A DNA stretch of 64,000 bases, from the NCBI RefSeq assembly GCF_019351435.1, contig NZ_JAHWYN010000002.1, forward strand, positions 310,001 through 374,000, written 5' to 3'. Position numbers and translations under genes: made by a program. The stretch is from Flavobacterium taihuense (GTDB lineage Bacteria > Bacteroidota > Bacteroidia > Flavobacteriales > Flavobacteriaceae). Shown in pieces: positions 19,207 through 28,148 of the stretch. Every line of letters starts with the position of its first letter. Position 1 is the stretch's first letter. The notes below the pieces were generated by a model, which did not search any database, was not told the origin of the DNA, and saw only the letters and a list, made by a program, of their open reading frames with translations.

Positions 19207-19932
19207 TTGAGTTTATTATATTTTACAGACCGAAGTATTGTTTATCTCGAAGATGTAGTGTTCAACGAAGCCGTTTCTGAGCAGATCAATCAGTTCTTGA
19301 AGGAATATCAGTTTCGTCAGGTTTTGGAGCAATATGACTTGTCTGTGGTAAATAAAATACTGTTGCACGGTAAAACAGGCTGCGGCAAAACAATGACAGC
19401 CAAAGCGATTGCAAGAAAACTGGACAAAAAGCTAATCATTGTCAATCTTTCCCGAATTGTTTCTTCCAAATTGGGTGAAACCTCCAAGAATATAGAAGGA
19501 TTGTTTAAAGAAGTGCAATACGAAAGTTCGGTTTTATTCTTCGATGAATTTGATTCTTTAGGTCAAATTCGGGATTATGATAACAAAGACAGTTCCGAGA
19601 TGAAACGCGTAGTGAATTCGATTATCCAATTAATTGATAATTTTCCCAATCGTTCAGTCTTAATCGCCGCCACCAACCAAATAAATATGATTGATGAAGC
19701 TTTGGTGCGTCGTTTTGAAATGCAATTGGAATTTATGGCTCCTTCGAAGGAAGTTTTGGATAGTTATTACTCTAAATTACTATCGAAATATCCTGTAGAA
19801 TTCCAAAAAGTAACCCGTATTTATGATATCACTTTTGCGGAAGCGAAAAATCATTTACTCAAAGAGGTAAAAAACAATATCATTGAAGCAGAGATTAAAA
19901 AACAAAAGGCTTTGGACTCAAACCAATCTTAG
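19207..19932 (+). CDS. Small AAA-family ATPase
   Basis: 241 residues, TTG start (no in-frame ATG until deep in the domain; the promoter at 19156 supports this start). A single AAA module: Walker A GKTGCGKT (55-62), Walker B VLFFDEFD (109-116), sensor-1 AATN (154-157) and an Arg-Arg pair (168-169) in the arginine-finger position. It lacks a substrate-recognition domain at either end, so it is either a stripped AAA regulator or works with a partner. The ATPase core most resembles FtsH/Cdc48-type modules. No partner gene is adjacent: nrdA and a family B repeat lie upstream, an RDD membrane protein downstream. Confidence 0.8.
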   Translation: MSLLYFTDRSIVYLEDVVFNEAVSEQINQFLKEYQFRQVLEQYDLSVVNKILLHGKTGCGKTMTAKAIARKLDKKLIIVNLSRIVSSKLGETSKNIEGLFKEVQYESSVLFFDEFDSLGQIRDYDNKDSSEMKRVVNSIIQLIDNFPNRSVLIAATNQINMIDEALVRRFEMQLEFMAPSKEVLDSYYSKLLSKYPVEFQKVTRIYDITFAEAKNHLLKEVKNNIIEAEIKKQKALDSNQS

Positions 19933-20058
19933 TTTTTCGATTACTAAATAACAGGAGAATTGGAGGTTTCTTAATTCATAATTGTAAAAATAATTCCTTA
20001 TATTTGAGTGAGTTATAGTTTTAGTATGTTTTGTTTGTAGTGTTAAAAAACAGAAAAT

Positions 20059-20538
20059 ATGGAAAGTAAAAGATTTACAGTTACAGATGATTTACTGGCT
20101 TCAAGGGGACAGCGTTTGTCTAATTTTGTTATGGATTTGGCGATAGAATATGTGATTTGGATTAGTATTGGGACAACAATAGTCCTATTTTCCGATGTTG
20201 CCAATAGTTCTTTCCTGAAGACTTGGATTAGTTCTATGGGGATATTTGAAAAAGGGCTTTCTTTTGCCATCATTGCAGGGTTTTACTATTATTTGACCGA
20301 GCTGTATTTTTCACGATCTCTCGCGAAATTCTTAACCCAAACCTATGTGGTTATGAAAAACGGTTCAAAACCCAATTATAAAAGCATCTTGAAACGTACA
20401 CTGTGTAGATTCATACCATTCGAAGCTTTTTCTTTTTTGGGTGGTGAGCCAGGAGGATGGCATGATTCTATGTCAGAAACCTATGTGGTTAAAAAACATG
20501 AATTTGAAAAACAAAAGAAAATTATTATTTTGCCTTAA
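20059..20538 (+). CDS. RDD-family membrane protein
   Basis: 159 residues. The RDD motif region is SRGQRLSNFVMDLAIEY (residues 15-31), with a first hydrophobic segment about 27-48, a second about 68-86, and the conserved C-terminal half with LKRTLCRFIPFEAFSF (114-129), which is diagnostic of RDD proteins. Some members affect ion or sodium homeostasis; the substrate here is unknown. It ends 89 bp from the convergent metE gene with a shared terminator between. Confidence 0.8.
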   Translation: MESKRFTVTDDLLASRGQRLSNFVMDLAIEYVIWISIGTTIVLFSDVANSSFLKTWISSMGIFEKGLSFAIIAGFYYYLTELYFSRSLAKFLTQTYVVMKNGSKPNYKSILKRTLCRFIPFEAFSFLGGEPGGWHDSMSETYVVKKHEFEKQKKIIILP

Positions 20539-20572
20539 AGGTATTGTAAATAAAAATTTGAGATGAAAAAGG

Positions 20573-20608
20573 AACCCTAGTAAATTATCAAATCTACTAG
20601 GGTTTTTT
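20573..20608. terminator. Bidirectional terminator between the RDD gene and metE
   Basis: AACCCTAGTA (20573-20582) pairs perfectly with TACTAGGGTT (20595-20604), loop of 12, T-run after it. Confidence 0.85.
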
Positions 20609-20626
20609 AGTTGTAAATTATAGGTG

Positions 20627-22951
20627 TTAAACAATTGCAATGTCACTAACGGCAATTCGCATTTGTTGAGCGGCAGCAACCATTTCGATTAAGGCCTTTT
20701 TGGTTTCTTCCCAATGTCTCGTTTTTAGTCCACAATCGGGATTTACCCAAAGTTGGTCAACCGGAATAACCGCCGAAGCTTTTTCTAATAATTTCACCAT
20801 TTCGTTGCGTGAAGGTACACGCGGTGAGTGAATGTCATAAACTCCAGGGCCTATTTCGTTCGGGTATTTAAAATCGGCAAAAACATCCAGTAGTTCCATT
20901 TGCGAACGTGAACATTCTATAGTAATCACATCAGCATCCATATCGGCAATGTTTTGAATAATATCATTGAATTCGCTGTAGCACATGTGGGTGTGAATTT
21001 GGGTGTCGTCTCTTACGCCACTAGCCGAAATTCTAAAGGCTTTTATTGCCCAGTCCAGATAAGTATCCCATTCTTCTTTGCGTAATGGCAATCCTTCGCG
21101 AATCGCAGGTTCGTCAATTTGAATGATTTTGATTCCTGCTTTTTCCAAATCGACTACTTCATCACGAATAGCTAAAGCAATTTGTGTGCAGGTTTCAGAA
21201 CGTGGCTGGTCGTTACGCACAAAGGACCATTGCAAAATAGTCACAGGACCGGTCAGCATTCCTTTTACCCATTTTGGCGTAAGTGATTGTGCGAATTCTG
21301 CCCATTTTACGGTCATAGGATTTGGACGCGAAACATCACCATAAATCACTGGTGGTTTCACGCAACGGCTACCGTAACTTTGTACCCAACCATTTTTGGT
21401 AAAAGTGAATCCTTCCAATTGTTCACCGAAATATTCAACCATATCGTTACGCTCAAATTCTCCGTGAACCAAAACATCAATACCTGTTTCCTCTTGAAAG
21501 CGAATGGTTTCTTCGGTTTCTTTTTGAAGCAAATCATTATACTCTTTTTGATTCAATTCTCCTTTTTTGAATTTAGCTCTCCAGCTTCTTACTTCGGTTG
21601 TTTGAGGAAACGAACCGATTGTTGTGGTTGGAAACAAAGGAAGATTCAATACGTCTATTTGTTTTTTTCTTCGAATGGCGAAGGTGTTTTCTCTTTTTGA
21701 ATCCTTTGCAGTGATTGAAGATGCACGATTTTTTACGGAGGGGTTGTGTATTAGTTTGGATGTTTTGCGGTTTTCATTGGCAACAGTGTTTTCAATGAAT
21801 CGCAATGAGCTTTCAGCTTCTTGTTCATTCGAAGCAAAAGATTTTAAAAGTGTCACCTCTTCGATTTTTTGTTTGGCGAAAGCCAGCCATTGCTTGATTT
21901 CGGGAGTCAATGTTTTGTCATTGGTTTCCAGATCCAAATCGCATGGACTGTGTATAAGCGAGCAAGACGGCGCAATCATAATTCGATTTTTGCCCACAGC
22001 ATCGGTCGCTTTTTGGATTATGGCTAATGACTTTTTGAAATCATTTTTCCAAATATTTCTTCCGTCAACAACCCCAAGAGAAAGTGTAGTGTCTTTGGAG
22101 AAAAGTTTAGACTCTAAAATATCATCCAACTGAGACGAACAACGTACCAAATCCAAATGCAAAGTGTGTACCGGTAAGGCCAAAACAGTTTCTAGATTTT
22201 CTCCGTAACAGTCGAAATAATTGGTTAGAATTATTTTTAAGGAAGGAAATTTTTTGTTGATTTCATTGTAAACATGAGTGATGGCGTTACGTTCTTTATT
22301 GGTCAAATTCAATGCCAGAAATGGTTCGTCAAGCTGAATCCATTCTGCTCCTTCGGTTTGTAACGCACTAAGGATGTCAAAATATACTAGAAGCAATTTG
22401 TCGATAAGGTCAATTCTGTGAAAACCGTCTTCCTTTTCTTTTCCGAGCAATAAATAGGAAACGGGGCCAATAAGTACAGGCTTTGTTGTAATTCCTAGTT
22501 TTTTTGCCTCAATGAATTCGGCGATTATCTTGGTCGAAAACAATTCGAATTTTTGATTTTTTGTAAACTCAGGAACAATATAATGGTAGTTGGTGTCAAA
22601 CCATTTGGTCATTTCCATAGCCACAACATCTTGCCCCGCTTTTTGGGCACCTCTCGCCATGGCAAAATACAAATCCAAAGAATTGTTTGTCTTGGCAAAT
22701 TCTTGATAACGCTCCGGAATCGCGCCCAACATCAGAGTTAAATCCAATACTTGGTCATAAAGGGAAAAATCATTGGAAGGAATTAAGTCAATGCCTTTGT
22801 CTGCCTGCAATTGCCAATTTTGCTTTCGAATTGTTGCGGCAGTCGCCAATAAATCTTCTGCCGAAATTTTGTTGGCCCAATACAGTTCATTCGCTTTTTT
22901 TAATTCTCTGTTGCTGCCAATTCGTGGGTAACCTAAATTGTTTGTTTTCAT
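20627..22951 (-). CDS. metE: Cobalamin-independent methionine synthase
   Basis: 774 residues, full length. It transfers a methyl group from 5-methyltetrahydrofolate triglutamate to homocysteine. It has two homologous barrels; the C-terminal catalytic one carries the zinc ligands in THMCYSEF (His and Cys near residue 655), ITIECSRS (Glu near 677) and NPDCGLKTRHW (Cys near 740), and the N-terminal barrel begins KTNNLGYPRIGSNRELKKANE-type sequence (residues 2 onward). Monocistronic on the minus strand. The start is 5 bp from a palindrome that overlaps its promoter and resembles an Lrp site, and the lrp-type gene is divergent, 156 bp away. Confidence 0.97.
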   Translation of the reverse strand: MKTNNLGYPRIGSNRELKKANELYWANKISAEDLLATAATIRKQNWQLQADKGIDLIPSNDFSLYDQVLDLTLMLGAIPERYQEFAKTNNSLDLYFAMARGAQKAGQDVVAMEMTKWFDTNYHYIVPEFTKNQKFELFSTKIIAEFIEAKKLGITTKPVLIGPVSYLLLGKEKEDGFHRIDLIDKLLLVYFDILSALQTEGAEWIQLDEPFLALNLTNKERNAITHVYNEINKKFPSLKIILTNYFDCYGENLETVLALPVHTLHLDLVRCSSQLDDILESKLFSKDTTLSLGVVDGRNIWKNDFKKSLAIIQKATDAVGKNRIMIAPSCSLIHSPCDLDLETNDKTLTPEIKQWLAFAKQKIEEVTLLKSFASNEQEAESSLRFIENTVANENRKTSKLIHNPSVKNRASSITAKDSKRENTFAIRRKKQIDVLNLPLFPTTTIGSFPQTTEVRSWRAKFKKGELNQKEYNDLLQKETEETIRFQEETGIDVLVHGEFERNDMVEYFGEQLEGFTFTKNGWVQSYGSRCVKPPVIYGDVSRPNPMTVKWAEFAQSLTPKWVKGMLTGPVTILQWSFVRNDQPRSETCTQIALAIRDEVVDLEKAGIKIIQIDEPAIREGLPLRKEEWDTYLDWAIKAFRISASGVRDDTQIHTHMCYSEFNDIIQNIADMDADVITIECSRSQMELLDVFADFKYPNEIGPGVYDIHSPRVPSRNEMVKLLEKASAVIPVDQLWVNPDCGLKTRHWEETKKALIEMVAAAQQMRIAVSDIAIV

Positions 22952-22956
22952 TTTAT

Positions 22957-22975
22957 CTCAGTATTTATTACTGAG
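22957..22975. promoter_or_regulatory. Palindromic operator with Lrp-box similarity at the metE start
   Basis: CTCAGTA (22957-22963) and TACTGAG (22969-22975) form a perfect 7-bp inverted repeat around TTTAT. The core CAGTATTTATTACTG (22959-22973) agrees with the E. coli Lrp consensus YAGHAWATTWTDCTR at 13 of 15 positions by my hand count. It sits between the metE -7 element and the start codon, where bound protein would block transcription; as RNA it would be a 5'-terminal hairpin. Confidence 0.6.
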
Positions 22976-22983
22976 CAAAATTA
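22976..22983 (-). promoter_or_regulatory. -7 promoter element of metE
   Basis: On the minus strand TAATTTTG fits TAnnTTTG. Transcription would begin inside the adjoining palindrome, leaving a leader of about 20 bases. The -33 region is weak, as expected of an activated or regulated promoter. Confidence 0.55.
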
Positions 22984-23107
22984 TATTCTTTGGTAATTAA
23001 TATTAAATTATCTGTTTGTTTCAGTAAAATGATGTTTGTTTTGTAATTTTTGCAGTAATTTGTTCGAAATAAAATTTTGTGATTGAATTCTAACAGTAAA
23101 AAATACT

Positions 23108-23569
23108 ATGGAAAATATTGATAAGATCGATTTACAAATCTTAAAACAACTGCAGGAAAACTCCAATATCAACATAAAAGAGCTAGCCAGCAAACTATTC
23201 CTGACGGTAACTCCCGTTTATGAGCGTATAAAAAGACTCGAGCGTGATGGTTATATAATGAAGTATGTGGCTTTGTTGGACAAGAAAAAGATGAATCTCG
23301 GGATGACCGTTTTTTGTAATGTCCGGCTTAAGGAACATGCCAAAAACGTGGGGAGCAATTTTGTGAAAGACATAGTGGCGCTTCCGGAAATTATCGAGTG
23401 CTATAACATAGCTGGAGATTATGATTTTATGTTGAAAATCCTCGTTGAAGACATGTCGAGCTATCAGGATTTTGTGATGAACAAACTTTCTACTATCGAA
23501 AATATCGGGAATACCCAGAGCGTTTTTGTGATGGGCGAGATTAAGCACAGCACGGCATTGGCTATTTAA
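23108..23569 (+). CDS. Lrp/AsnC-family transcriptional regulator
   Basis: 153 residues, standard length. The N-terminal helix-turn-helix covers about 5-60 (KIDLQILKQLQENSNINIKE, then LTVTPVYERIKRLERDGYI), and the C-terminal RAM ligand/oligomerisation domain about 68-150 (GDYDFMLKILVEDM). Lrp/AsnC proteins form octamers that sense an amino acid and control amino-acid metabolism genes. It is divergent from metE with a shared 156-bp control region that contains an Lrp-like palindrome, so methionine or another amino acid is a reasonable effector and metE a likely target. That is inference from position and motif. Confidence 0.92.
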   Translation: MENIDKIDLQILKQLQENSNINIKELASKLFLTVTPVYERIKRLERDGYIMKYVALLDKKKMNLGMTVFCNVRLKEHAKNVGSNFVKDIVALPEIIECYNIAGDYDFMLKILVEDMSSYQDFVMNKLSTIENIGNTQSVFVMGEIKHSTALAI

Positions 23570-23585
23570 GTAATATAAATCATCT

Positions 23586-23699
23586 GGGCGTGACCGTATA
23601 GAGAAAGGGGCTCACTTTTAGCACCGCATATACAGCCCCTTTCCTCATTACGGTCGGGCTATCCGCGCTACTTCGGTAGCTTGCTTCTATCCCTCACGC
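23586..23699 (+). repeat. Family A structured intergenic element, copy A1
   Basis: From 5': GGGCGTG (closing-helix strand), a long hairpin with arms ACCGTA..AAAGGGGCT and AGCCCCTTT..TACGGT around a loop starting CACTTTTAGCACCG, then GTCGGGCTAT, the mini-hairpin GCTAC-TTCG-GTAGC, TTGCTTCTATCCC and TCACGC. GCGTGA pairs with TCACGC and closes the structure. It lies between lrp and dgt, both on the plus strand. Confidence 0.85.
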
Positions 23700-23761
23700 A
23701 AACAACAGTGGTAATAAGAAGATACTTGTGATTTTATAAGCATATGCACTTATTACAAAAC

Positions 23762-23800
23762 TACTTTTGTTTTTAAAATCTATCTATTTCTCTATCTTTG
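23762..23800 (+). promoter_or_regulatory. Two candidate -7 elements upstream of dgt
   Basis: TACTTTTG (23762-23769) and TATCTTTG (23793-23800) both fit TAnnTTTG. The second has TTTG 23 bp upstream and leaves a leader of about 20 bases before the ATG at 23824. Confidence 0.5.
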
Positions 23801-23823
23801 AAAACAAATCCGAAAAACACATC

Positions 23824-25161
23824 ATGAACTGGGAACAATTATTATCACTAAAACGACAAGGAGACACAGGTAAAAGATTAAGAATCGAGCAGGACGAAAC
23901 CCGTTTGGGCTTTGAAGTCGATTATGACCGAATCATATTCTCCTCTGCTTTTAGAAGTTTGCAGGACAAAACACAAGTGATTCCGCTTTCCAAAACTGAT
24001 TTTGTGCATACCCGTTTAACGCATAGTTTGGAAGTTTCGGTTGTTGGCCGTTCTTTGGGACGATTGGTAGGAAAAAAAATATTAGAGAAATATCCGTATT
24101 TGCAAGAAGTGCACGGTTATCAAATGAATGATTTTGGCGCTATTGTGGCCGCAGCATCTTTGGCGCATGATATAGGAAATCCACCTTTTGGACATTCGGG
24201 CGAAAAGGCAATTGGGGAATATTTTTCTATTGGAAAAGGGTTGAAGTACAAAGAGAAACTAACCTCCAAAGAATGGCAAGACTTGATTGATTTTGAAGGG
24301 AATGCTAATGGCTTTTCGGTTTTGAACAGTTCTCGTCCCGGAGTTGAAGGCGGAATTAGACTTTCATATGCCACACTTGGTGCTTTCATGAAATACCCAA
24401 AAGAAAGTTTGCCCAAAAAGCCAACTCAAAATATAGCCGATAAAAAATATGGTTTTTTTCAAACCGATAAAGCTTTCTTTCAGGAAGTAGCTTCAGATAT
24501 GGGAATGATTCCCAATAAAAAAGGAGATGATATTGGTTTTGAAAGACATCCATTAGCCTATTTGGTAGAGGCTGCCGATGATATTTGTTACACCATAATT
24601 GATTTTGAAGATGGAATCAATTTAGGTTTGGTCTCTGAGGATTTTGCTTTGGAATATTTAATCAAATTGGTAAAAGACAGCATTGATACTTCAAAATACA
24701 AAACTTTAGAAACTAAGGAAGATCGAATCAGTTATTTGCGTGCGCTGGCTATTGGAAGTTTAATTAATGATGCCGTAAAGGTTTTTATTGAAAATGAAGA
24801 AGCCATTATGCAAGGGAAATTTCCTTTTGCCTTAACCGATAAGAGCAAATACAAGGCCCAAATGGACGATATCATTAAAATAAGCGTCAAAAATATTTAT
24901 CAAAGCCGCGAAGTAGTAGAAAAGGAGATTGTGGGATATCAAATTATTCAAACGCTCTTGGATAAATTTATTACGGCTTTCAATAATAAATACGAAGGTA
25001 AAGTTTCTAATTACGATGGATTAATACTGAAAATGTTACCCGAAAAACATCATTTGGAAAAAGAAAATCTATATGAAAGGTTACTTCATATCTGTCATTT
25101 TGTTTCAATGCTCACTGATGGGAATGCCTTATTGTTTTATAAAACAATAACCGCTGTGTAG
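23824..25161 (+). CDS. dgt: Deoxyguanosinetriphosphate triphosphohydrolase (dGTPase)
   Basis: 445 residues from the ATG at 23824; an upstream in-frame extension of 19 residues overlaps the promoter elements and is unlikely to be translated. It is an HD-superfamily hydrolase: HTRLTHSLEV near 62-71, AHDIGNPPFGHSGE near 114-127 (the HD pair) and a later Asp in LVEAADDICY. The N-terminal MNWEQLLSLKRQGD and TRLGFEVDYDRI are typical of the Bacteroidota dGTPase. It releases tripolyphosphate from dGTP (and possibly other dNTPs), balancing the dNTP pool fed by the ribonucleotide reductase 5 kb upstream. A terminator follows at 25177. Confidence 0.93.
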   Translation: MNWEQLLSLKRQGDTGKRLRIEQDETRLGFEVDYDRIIFSSAFRSLQDKTQVIPLSKTDFVHTRLTHSLEVSVVGRSLGRLVGKKILEKYPYLQEVHGYQMNDFGAIVAAASLAHDIGNPPFGHSGEKAIGEYFSIGKGLKYKEKLTSKEWQDLIDFEGNANGFSVLNSSRPGVEGGIRLSYATLGAFMKYPKESLPKKPTQNIADKKYGFFQTDKAFFQEVASDMGMIPNKKGDDIGFERHPLAYLVEAADDICYTIIDFEDGINLGLVSEDFALEYLIKLVKDSIDTSKYKTLETKEDRISYLRALAIGSLINDAVKVFIENEEAIMQGKFPFALTDKSKYKAQMDDIIKISVKNIYQSREVVEKEIVGYQIIQTLLDKFITAFNNKYEGKVSNYDGLILKMLPEKHHLEKENLYERLLHICHFVSMLTDGNALLFYKTITAV

Positions 25162-25176
25162 ATTTTGATAAATCTG

Positions 25177-25214
25177 AAAATGCCCTAAAAGCTAGATACT
25201 GTTTAGGGCATTTT
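25177..25214. terminator. Bidirectional terminator after dgt and the DUF3078 gene
   Basis: AAAATGCCCTAAA (25177-25189) pairs perfectly with TTTAGGGCATTTT (25202-25214), loop of 12. It sits between two convergent genes. Confidence 0.85.
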
Positions 25215-25234
25215 ATTTGAGTTTCCTTTAGGAT

Positions 25235-26242
25235 TTAAAAAACATATTCTAGACCAATTCCCAATACTTGCTTTAATTGCACTTTTGGGCCTTCATTGAT
25301 TTTTACCCCATTTTCTTCTTTAATGACGTCAATATCTTCATCGTAGACTAAATTGCATCCAACATTAGCTTTTACATATTGGTTTACTTTTAAATCGGCA
25401 TAAAATTGCCAATCAACATCTATATTGCCAAAATTATGTAAATAATCGGTATACAAACTCAAACGGTTTTTTATCGTAATGTTCGTGAAAATCTCTTTTT
25501 CAATATAGGAAGTTACCAGAATACCAAGCTCAGTTTTCGATTGCTTTCCTTCTGAAATTAAATTTCCTTGTGCATCGTAAACTGCTTTTTTTACACCATA
25601 TGCACCGGCATTAGCTAGAGTTTGATCAAGTACAGCTGTGTTTTTTAACGTTAAAGGAGATAAATAGACATTTAGTTTTTCGGGTTTGTAAATATATTCA
25701 GAACCAATACCTAGAAAAGTGTAGGCAGGTGCAAAGGGTTTTGAAATTGGATTTTCTATATCTGGATAATTATAACCATTTGTGAATTGGGTATTGAAAT
25801 TTAATTTTGCCGAATGGTACCAATTGGATAAAGAATCTTTTCTAAAGCCATACGTAGAGTTGATTCTAAAAACATCATCTGTTTTTCTGAGTTGAATTCC
25901 TTCTTGTTTGTTCATACCATATCTAAAAAGTAGTTCGTTTGCCCAAACTTGATAATCATCTTTATAATCTCGTTTGAGATGTGCTCTCACAAGTCCTGTA
26001 ATTGCGCTTGTTCCTCCAGCACTCCAATTGACAAAAGCGATCTCTGAAATATCTACACCAAGAATATTTTTATTTGTCCAATGCGAAATAGTGTCTGGTT
26101 TAGCAGTTATAATGGTGTTAAGTGGTTGGTCGTTTTTTTTTACAGTAGTGGTATCAGCTACACTTGTAATTATTTTGATTTGCGAATAACTACTGATTGA
26201 TAATAATAATAATAATAAAATTGGTTTGGTAAAAAAAGTCAT
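25235..26242 (-). CDS. DUF3078-family outer-membrane/periplasmic protein
   Basis: 335 residues with a signal peptide (about 1-20, ending SSYSQ). The motif ISEIAFVNWSAGGTSAITGL (residues 66-85) is the defining NWSaGG signature of DUF3078. The remainder alternates aromatic and polar residues (YGFRKDSLSNWYHSAKLNF, NRLSLYTDYLHNFGN, DWQFYADLKVNQY) and ends in LEYVF, consistent with a small beta-barrel in the outer membrane. Function unknown. It sits 41 bp upstream of the dxs stop codon on the same strand (dxs is upstream in transcription), so read-through from dxs is possible but no functional link is known. Confidence 0.8.
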   Translation of the reverse strand: MTFFTKPILLLLLLSISSYSQIKIITSVADTTTVKKNDQPLNTIITAKPDTISHWTNKNILGVDISEIAFVNWSAGGTSAITGLVRAHLKRDYKDDYQVWANELLFRYGMNKQEGIQLRKTDDVFRINSTYGFRKDSLSNWYHSAKLNFNTQFTNGYNYPDIENPISKPFAPAYTFLGIGSEYIYKPEKLNVYLSPLTLKNTAVLDQTLANAGAYGVKKAVYDAQGNLISEGKQSKTELGILVTSYIEKEIFTNITIKNRLSLYTDYLHNFGNIDVDWQFYADLKVNQYVKANVGCNLVYDEDIDVIKEENGVKINEGPKVQLKQVLGIGLEYVF

Positions 26243-26282
26243 AGTAGGGCTGTGGTATTTTAAGGGCGCAAAATAATTTATT

Positions 26283-28064
26283 TCAACAACTTGAGAAAAT
26301 TATTTCTAAACTATCAACGGAAATTTTGCAATATTGTTGTAGTTCAGCAATAGAACCTTGCTCAATGAAGATATCCGGAATTCCTAATAACTGTATTTTA
26401 GAAGTGTAATTATGGGTGGCCGAAAATTCTAGAATCGCACTTCCAAAACCACCTTTTATTGCTCCGTCTTCAATAGTGATAATGGTTTCGAATTGGCTAA
26501 AAATAGCATGTAGCTCGTTTTCATCAAGAGGTTTGATAAAAGCAAAATCATAATGGGCAAAGTTTTCAGGATGTTGTATTTTGGATAGAGCCAAAGTGAC
26601 ATTGTTTCCAATTGCCCCAGTCGATAAAACGGCAACTTTTGCTCCACTTTGGAGTAGTTTTGCTTTTCCAATTTCAATTTTTTCGTATGTTCCTAAATGT
26701 GCAATTTTCCAATCTTTAGTGACACCTCTTCCTCGAGGATATCGTATGGCAATAGGATGATTTAAACCCAATTGGGCAGTATATAAAATATTTTGTAAAT
26801 CGATCTCATTCAAAGGGGCATAAACAATCATGTTCGGAATGCAACGCAAATAAGCCAAATCAAAGACTCCATGATGCGTAGCGCCATCTTCTCCAACTAA
26901 ACCTGCTCGGTCCAGGCAAAAAATTACTGGTAAATTTTGCAAAGCCACGTCGTGAATCACTTGGTCGTATGCGCGCTGCAAAAAAGTAGAATAAATGTTG
27001 CAATACACTACCATTCCTTGTGTAGCCATACCTGCGGATAATGTAACCGCATGCTGTTCGGCAATTCCAACGTCGAAAGCGCGTTTTGGAAAGGCATCCA
27101 TCATAAATTTCAACGAACTTCCAGATGGCATAGCAGGAGTAATTCCAACAATTTTGTCGTTTTTTTTGGCCAAATCCAAAATGGTCAAACCAAAAACATC
27201 TTGGTATTTTGGTGGTAAATTTTCTTCTTGTTTTGGAATAATTTCACCCGTTGATGCATCGAATTTACCTGGAGCATGATATTTTACCTGATTTTCTTCG
27301 GCTTGTTGAAGTCCTTTGCCTTTGGTGGTAATAATATGTAAAAATTTTGGTCCTTTTGTTTTTTGCAATCGCTTTAATTCTTTGATAACGGCATAAATAT
27401 CATTACCATCAATGGGTCCCGAGTAATCAAAATTCAATGACCGAATCATATTATTCTGTCTCGGGTTTTTTCCCTCTTTTACGGAAGTGAGGTATTTTTT
27501 TAGTGCACCAACGCTTGGATCAATTCCAATGGCATTATCATTTAGAATAACCAATAAATTAGCGTCGGTAACTCCAGCGTGATTCAAGCCTTCAAACGCC
27601 ATTCCAGAAGCTATCGAAGCATCACCAATAACTGCAATATGCTGTTTCTCGAAATCGCCTTTCAAATTGGACGCAATTGCCATTCCTAGCGCTGCCGAAA
27701 TAGAAGTGGAGGAGTGGCCTACGCCAAAAGTATCGTAAATGCTTTCGCTTCTTTTTGGAAAGCCGGAAATACCGCCCAATTGTCGGTTGGTATAAAAAAT
27801 AATTCTTCTTTCAGTCAGGATTTTATGCCCGTAGGCTTGATGACCCACGTCCCAAACCAATAAATCTTCAGGGGTGTTAAAAACATAATGCAAAGCAATC
27901 GTGAGTTCCACCACGCCAAGACTAGCGCCAAGATGACCTTCTTTGGTCGCGACAATATTGATGATAAAATCACGTAATTCTTGTGCCAATTGAGGAAGTT
28001 GTGCTTCTTCAAGCTGGCGCAAATCGATTGGGGAATGGATATGTTCGAGTAAGTTGCTTTTCAT
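26283..28064 (-). CDS. dxs: 1-Deoxy-D-xylulose-5-phosphate synthase
   Basis: 593 residues, close to the family length. It joins pyruvate and glyceraldehyde-3-phosphate using thiamine diphosphate, the first step of the MEP isoprenoid pathway and a branch to thiamine and pyridoxal. The TPP-binding GDASIASGMAFEGLNHAG (about 145-162) with following ILNDN, the early GHLGASLGVVELTIALHY (about 42-59) and DVGHQAYGHKI are all present, as is the C-terminal transketolase domain with EDGATHHGVFDL (about 393-404). It diverges from tadA. Isoprenoids made here would also feed the GGGP synthase 30 kb downstream. Confidence 0.96.
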   Translation of the reverse strand: MKSNLLEHIHSPIDLRQLEEAQLPQLAQELRDFIINIVATKEGHLGASLGVVELTIALHYVFNTPEDLLVWDVGHQAYGHKILTERRIIFYTNRQLGGISGFPKRSESIYDTFGVGHSSTSISAALGMAIASNLKGDFEKQHIAVIGDASIASGMAFEGLNHAGVTDANLLVILNDNAIGIDPSVGALKKYLTSVKEGKNPRQNNMIRSLNFDYSGPIDGNDIYAVIKELKRLQKTKGPKFLHIITTKGKGLQQAEENQVKYHAPGKFDASTGEIIPKQEENLPPKYQDVFGLTILDLAKKNDKIVGITPAMPSGSSLKFMMDAFPKRAFDVGIAEQHAVTLSAGMATQGMVVYCNIYSTFLQRAYDQVIHDVALQNLPVIFCLDRAGLVGEDGATHHGVFDLAYLRCIPNMIVYAPLNEIDLQNILYTAQLGLNHPIAIRYPRGRGVTKDWKIAHLGTYEKIEIGKAKLLQSGAKVAVLSTGAIGNNVTLALSKIQHPENFAHYDFAFIKPLDENELHAIFSQFETIITIEDGAIKGGFGSAILEFSATHNYTSKIQLLGIPDIFIEQGSIAELQQYCKISVDSLEIIFSSC

Positions 28065-28148
28065 TATAGTTTAAAAAGCGAATTTACGGTTTTGTTTTCT
28101 ATTTTTGTACGGCAACTTAATAATTCCCTTTGTGGGATTTGGGGACTT

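Noticed and set aside
22952-23107. SAM or cobalamin riboswitch upstream of metE
   Set aside because: The leader after the -7 element is only about 20 bases and holds none of the conserved cores; a DNA operator fits better.
23767-23823. Upstream start of dgt
   Set aside because: The extension overlaps two TAnnTTTG promoter elements and has no similarity to dGTPases; the ATG at 23824 begins the conserved MNWEQLL.
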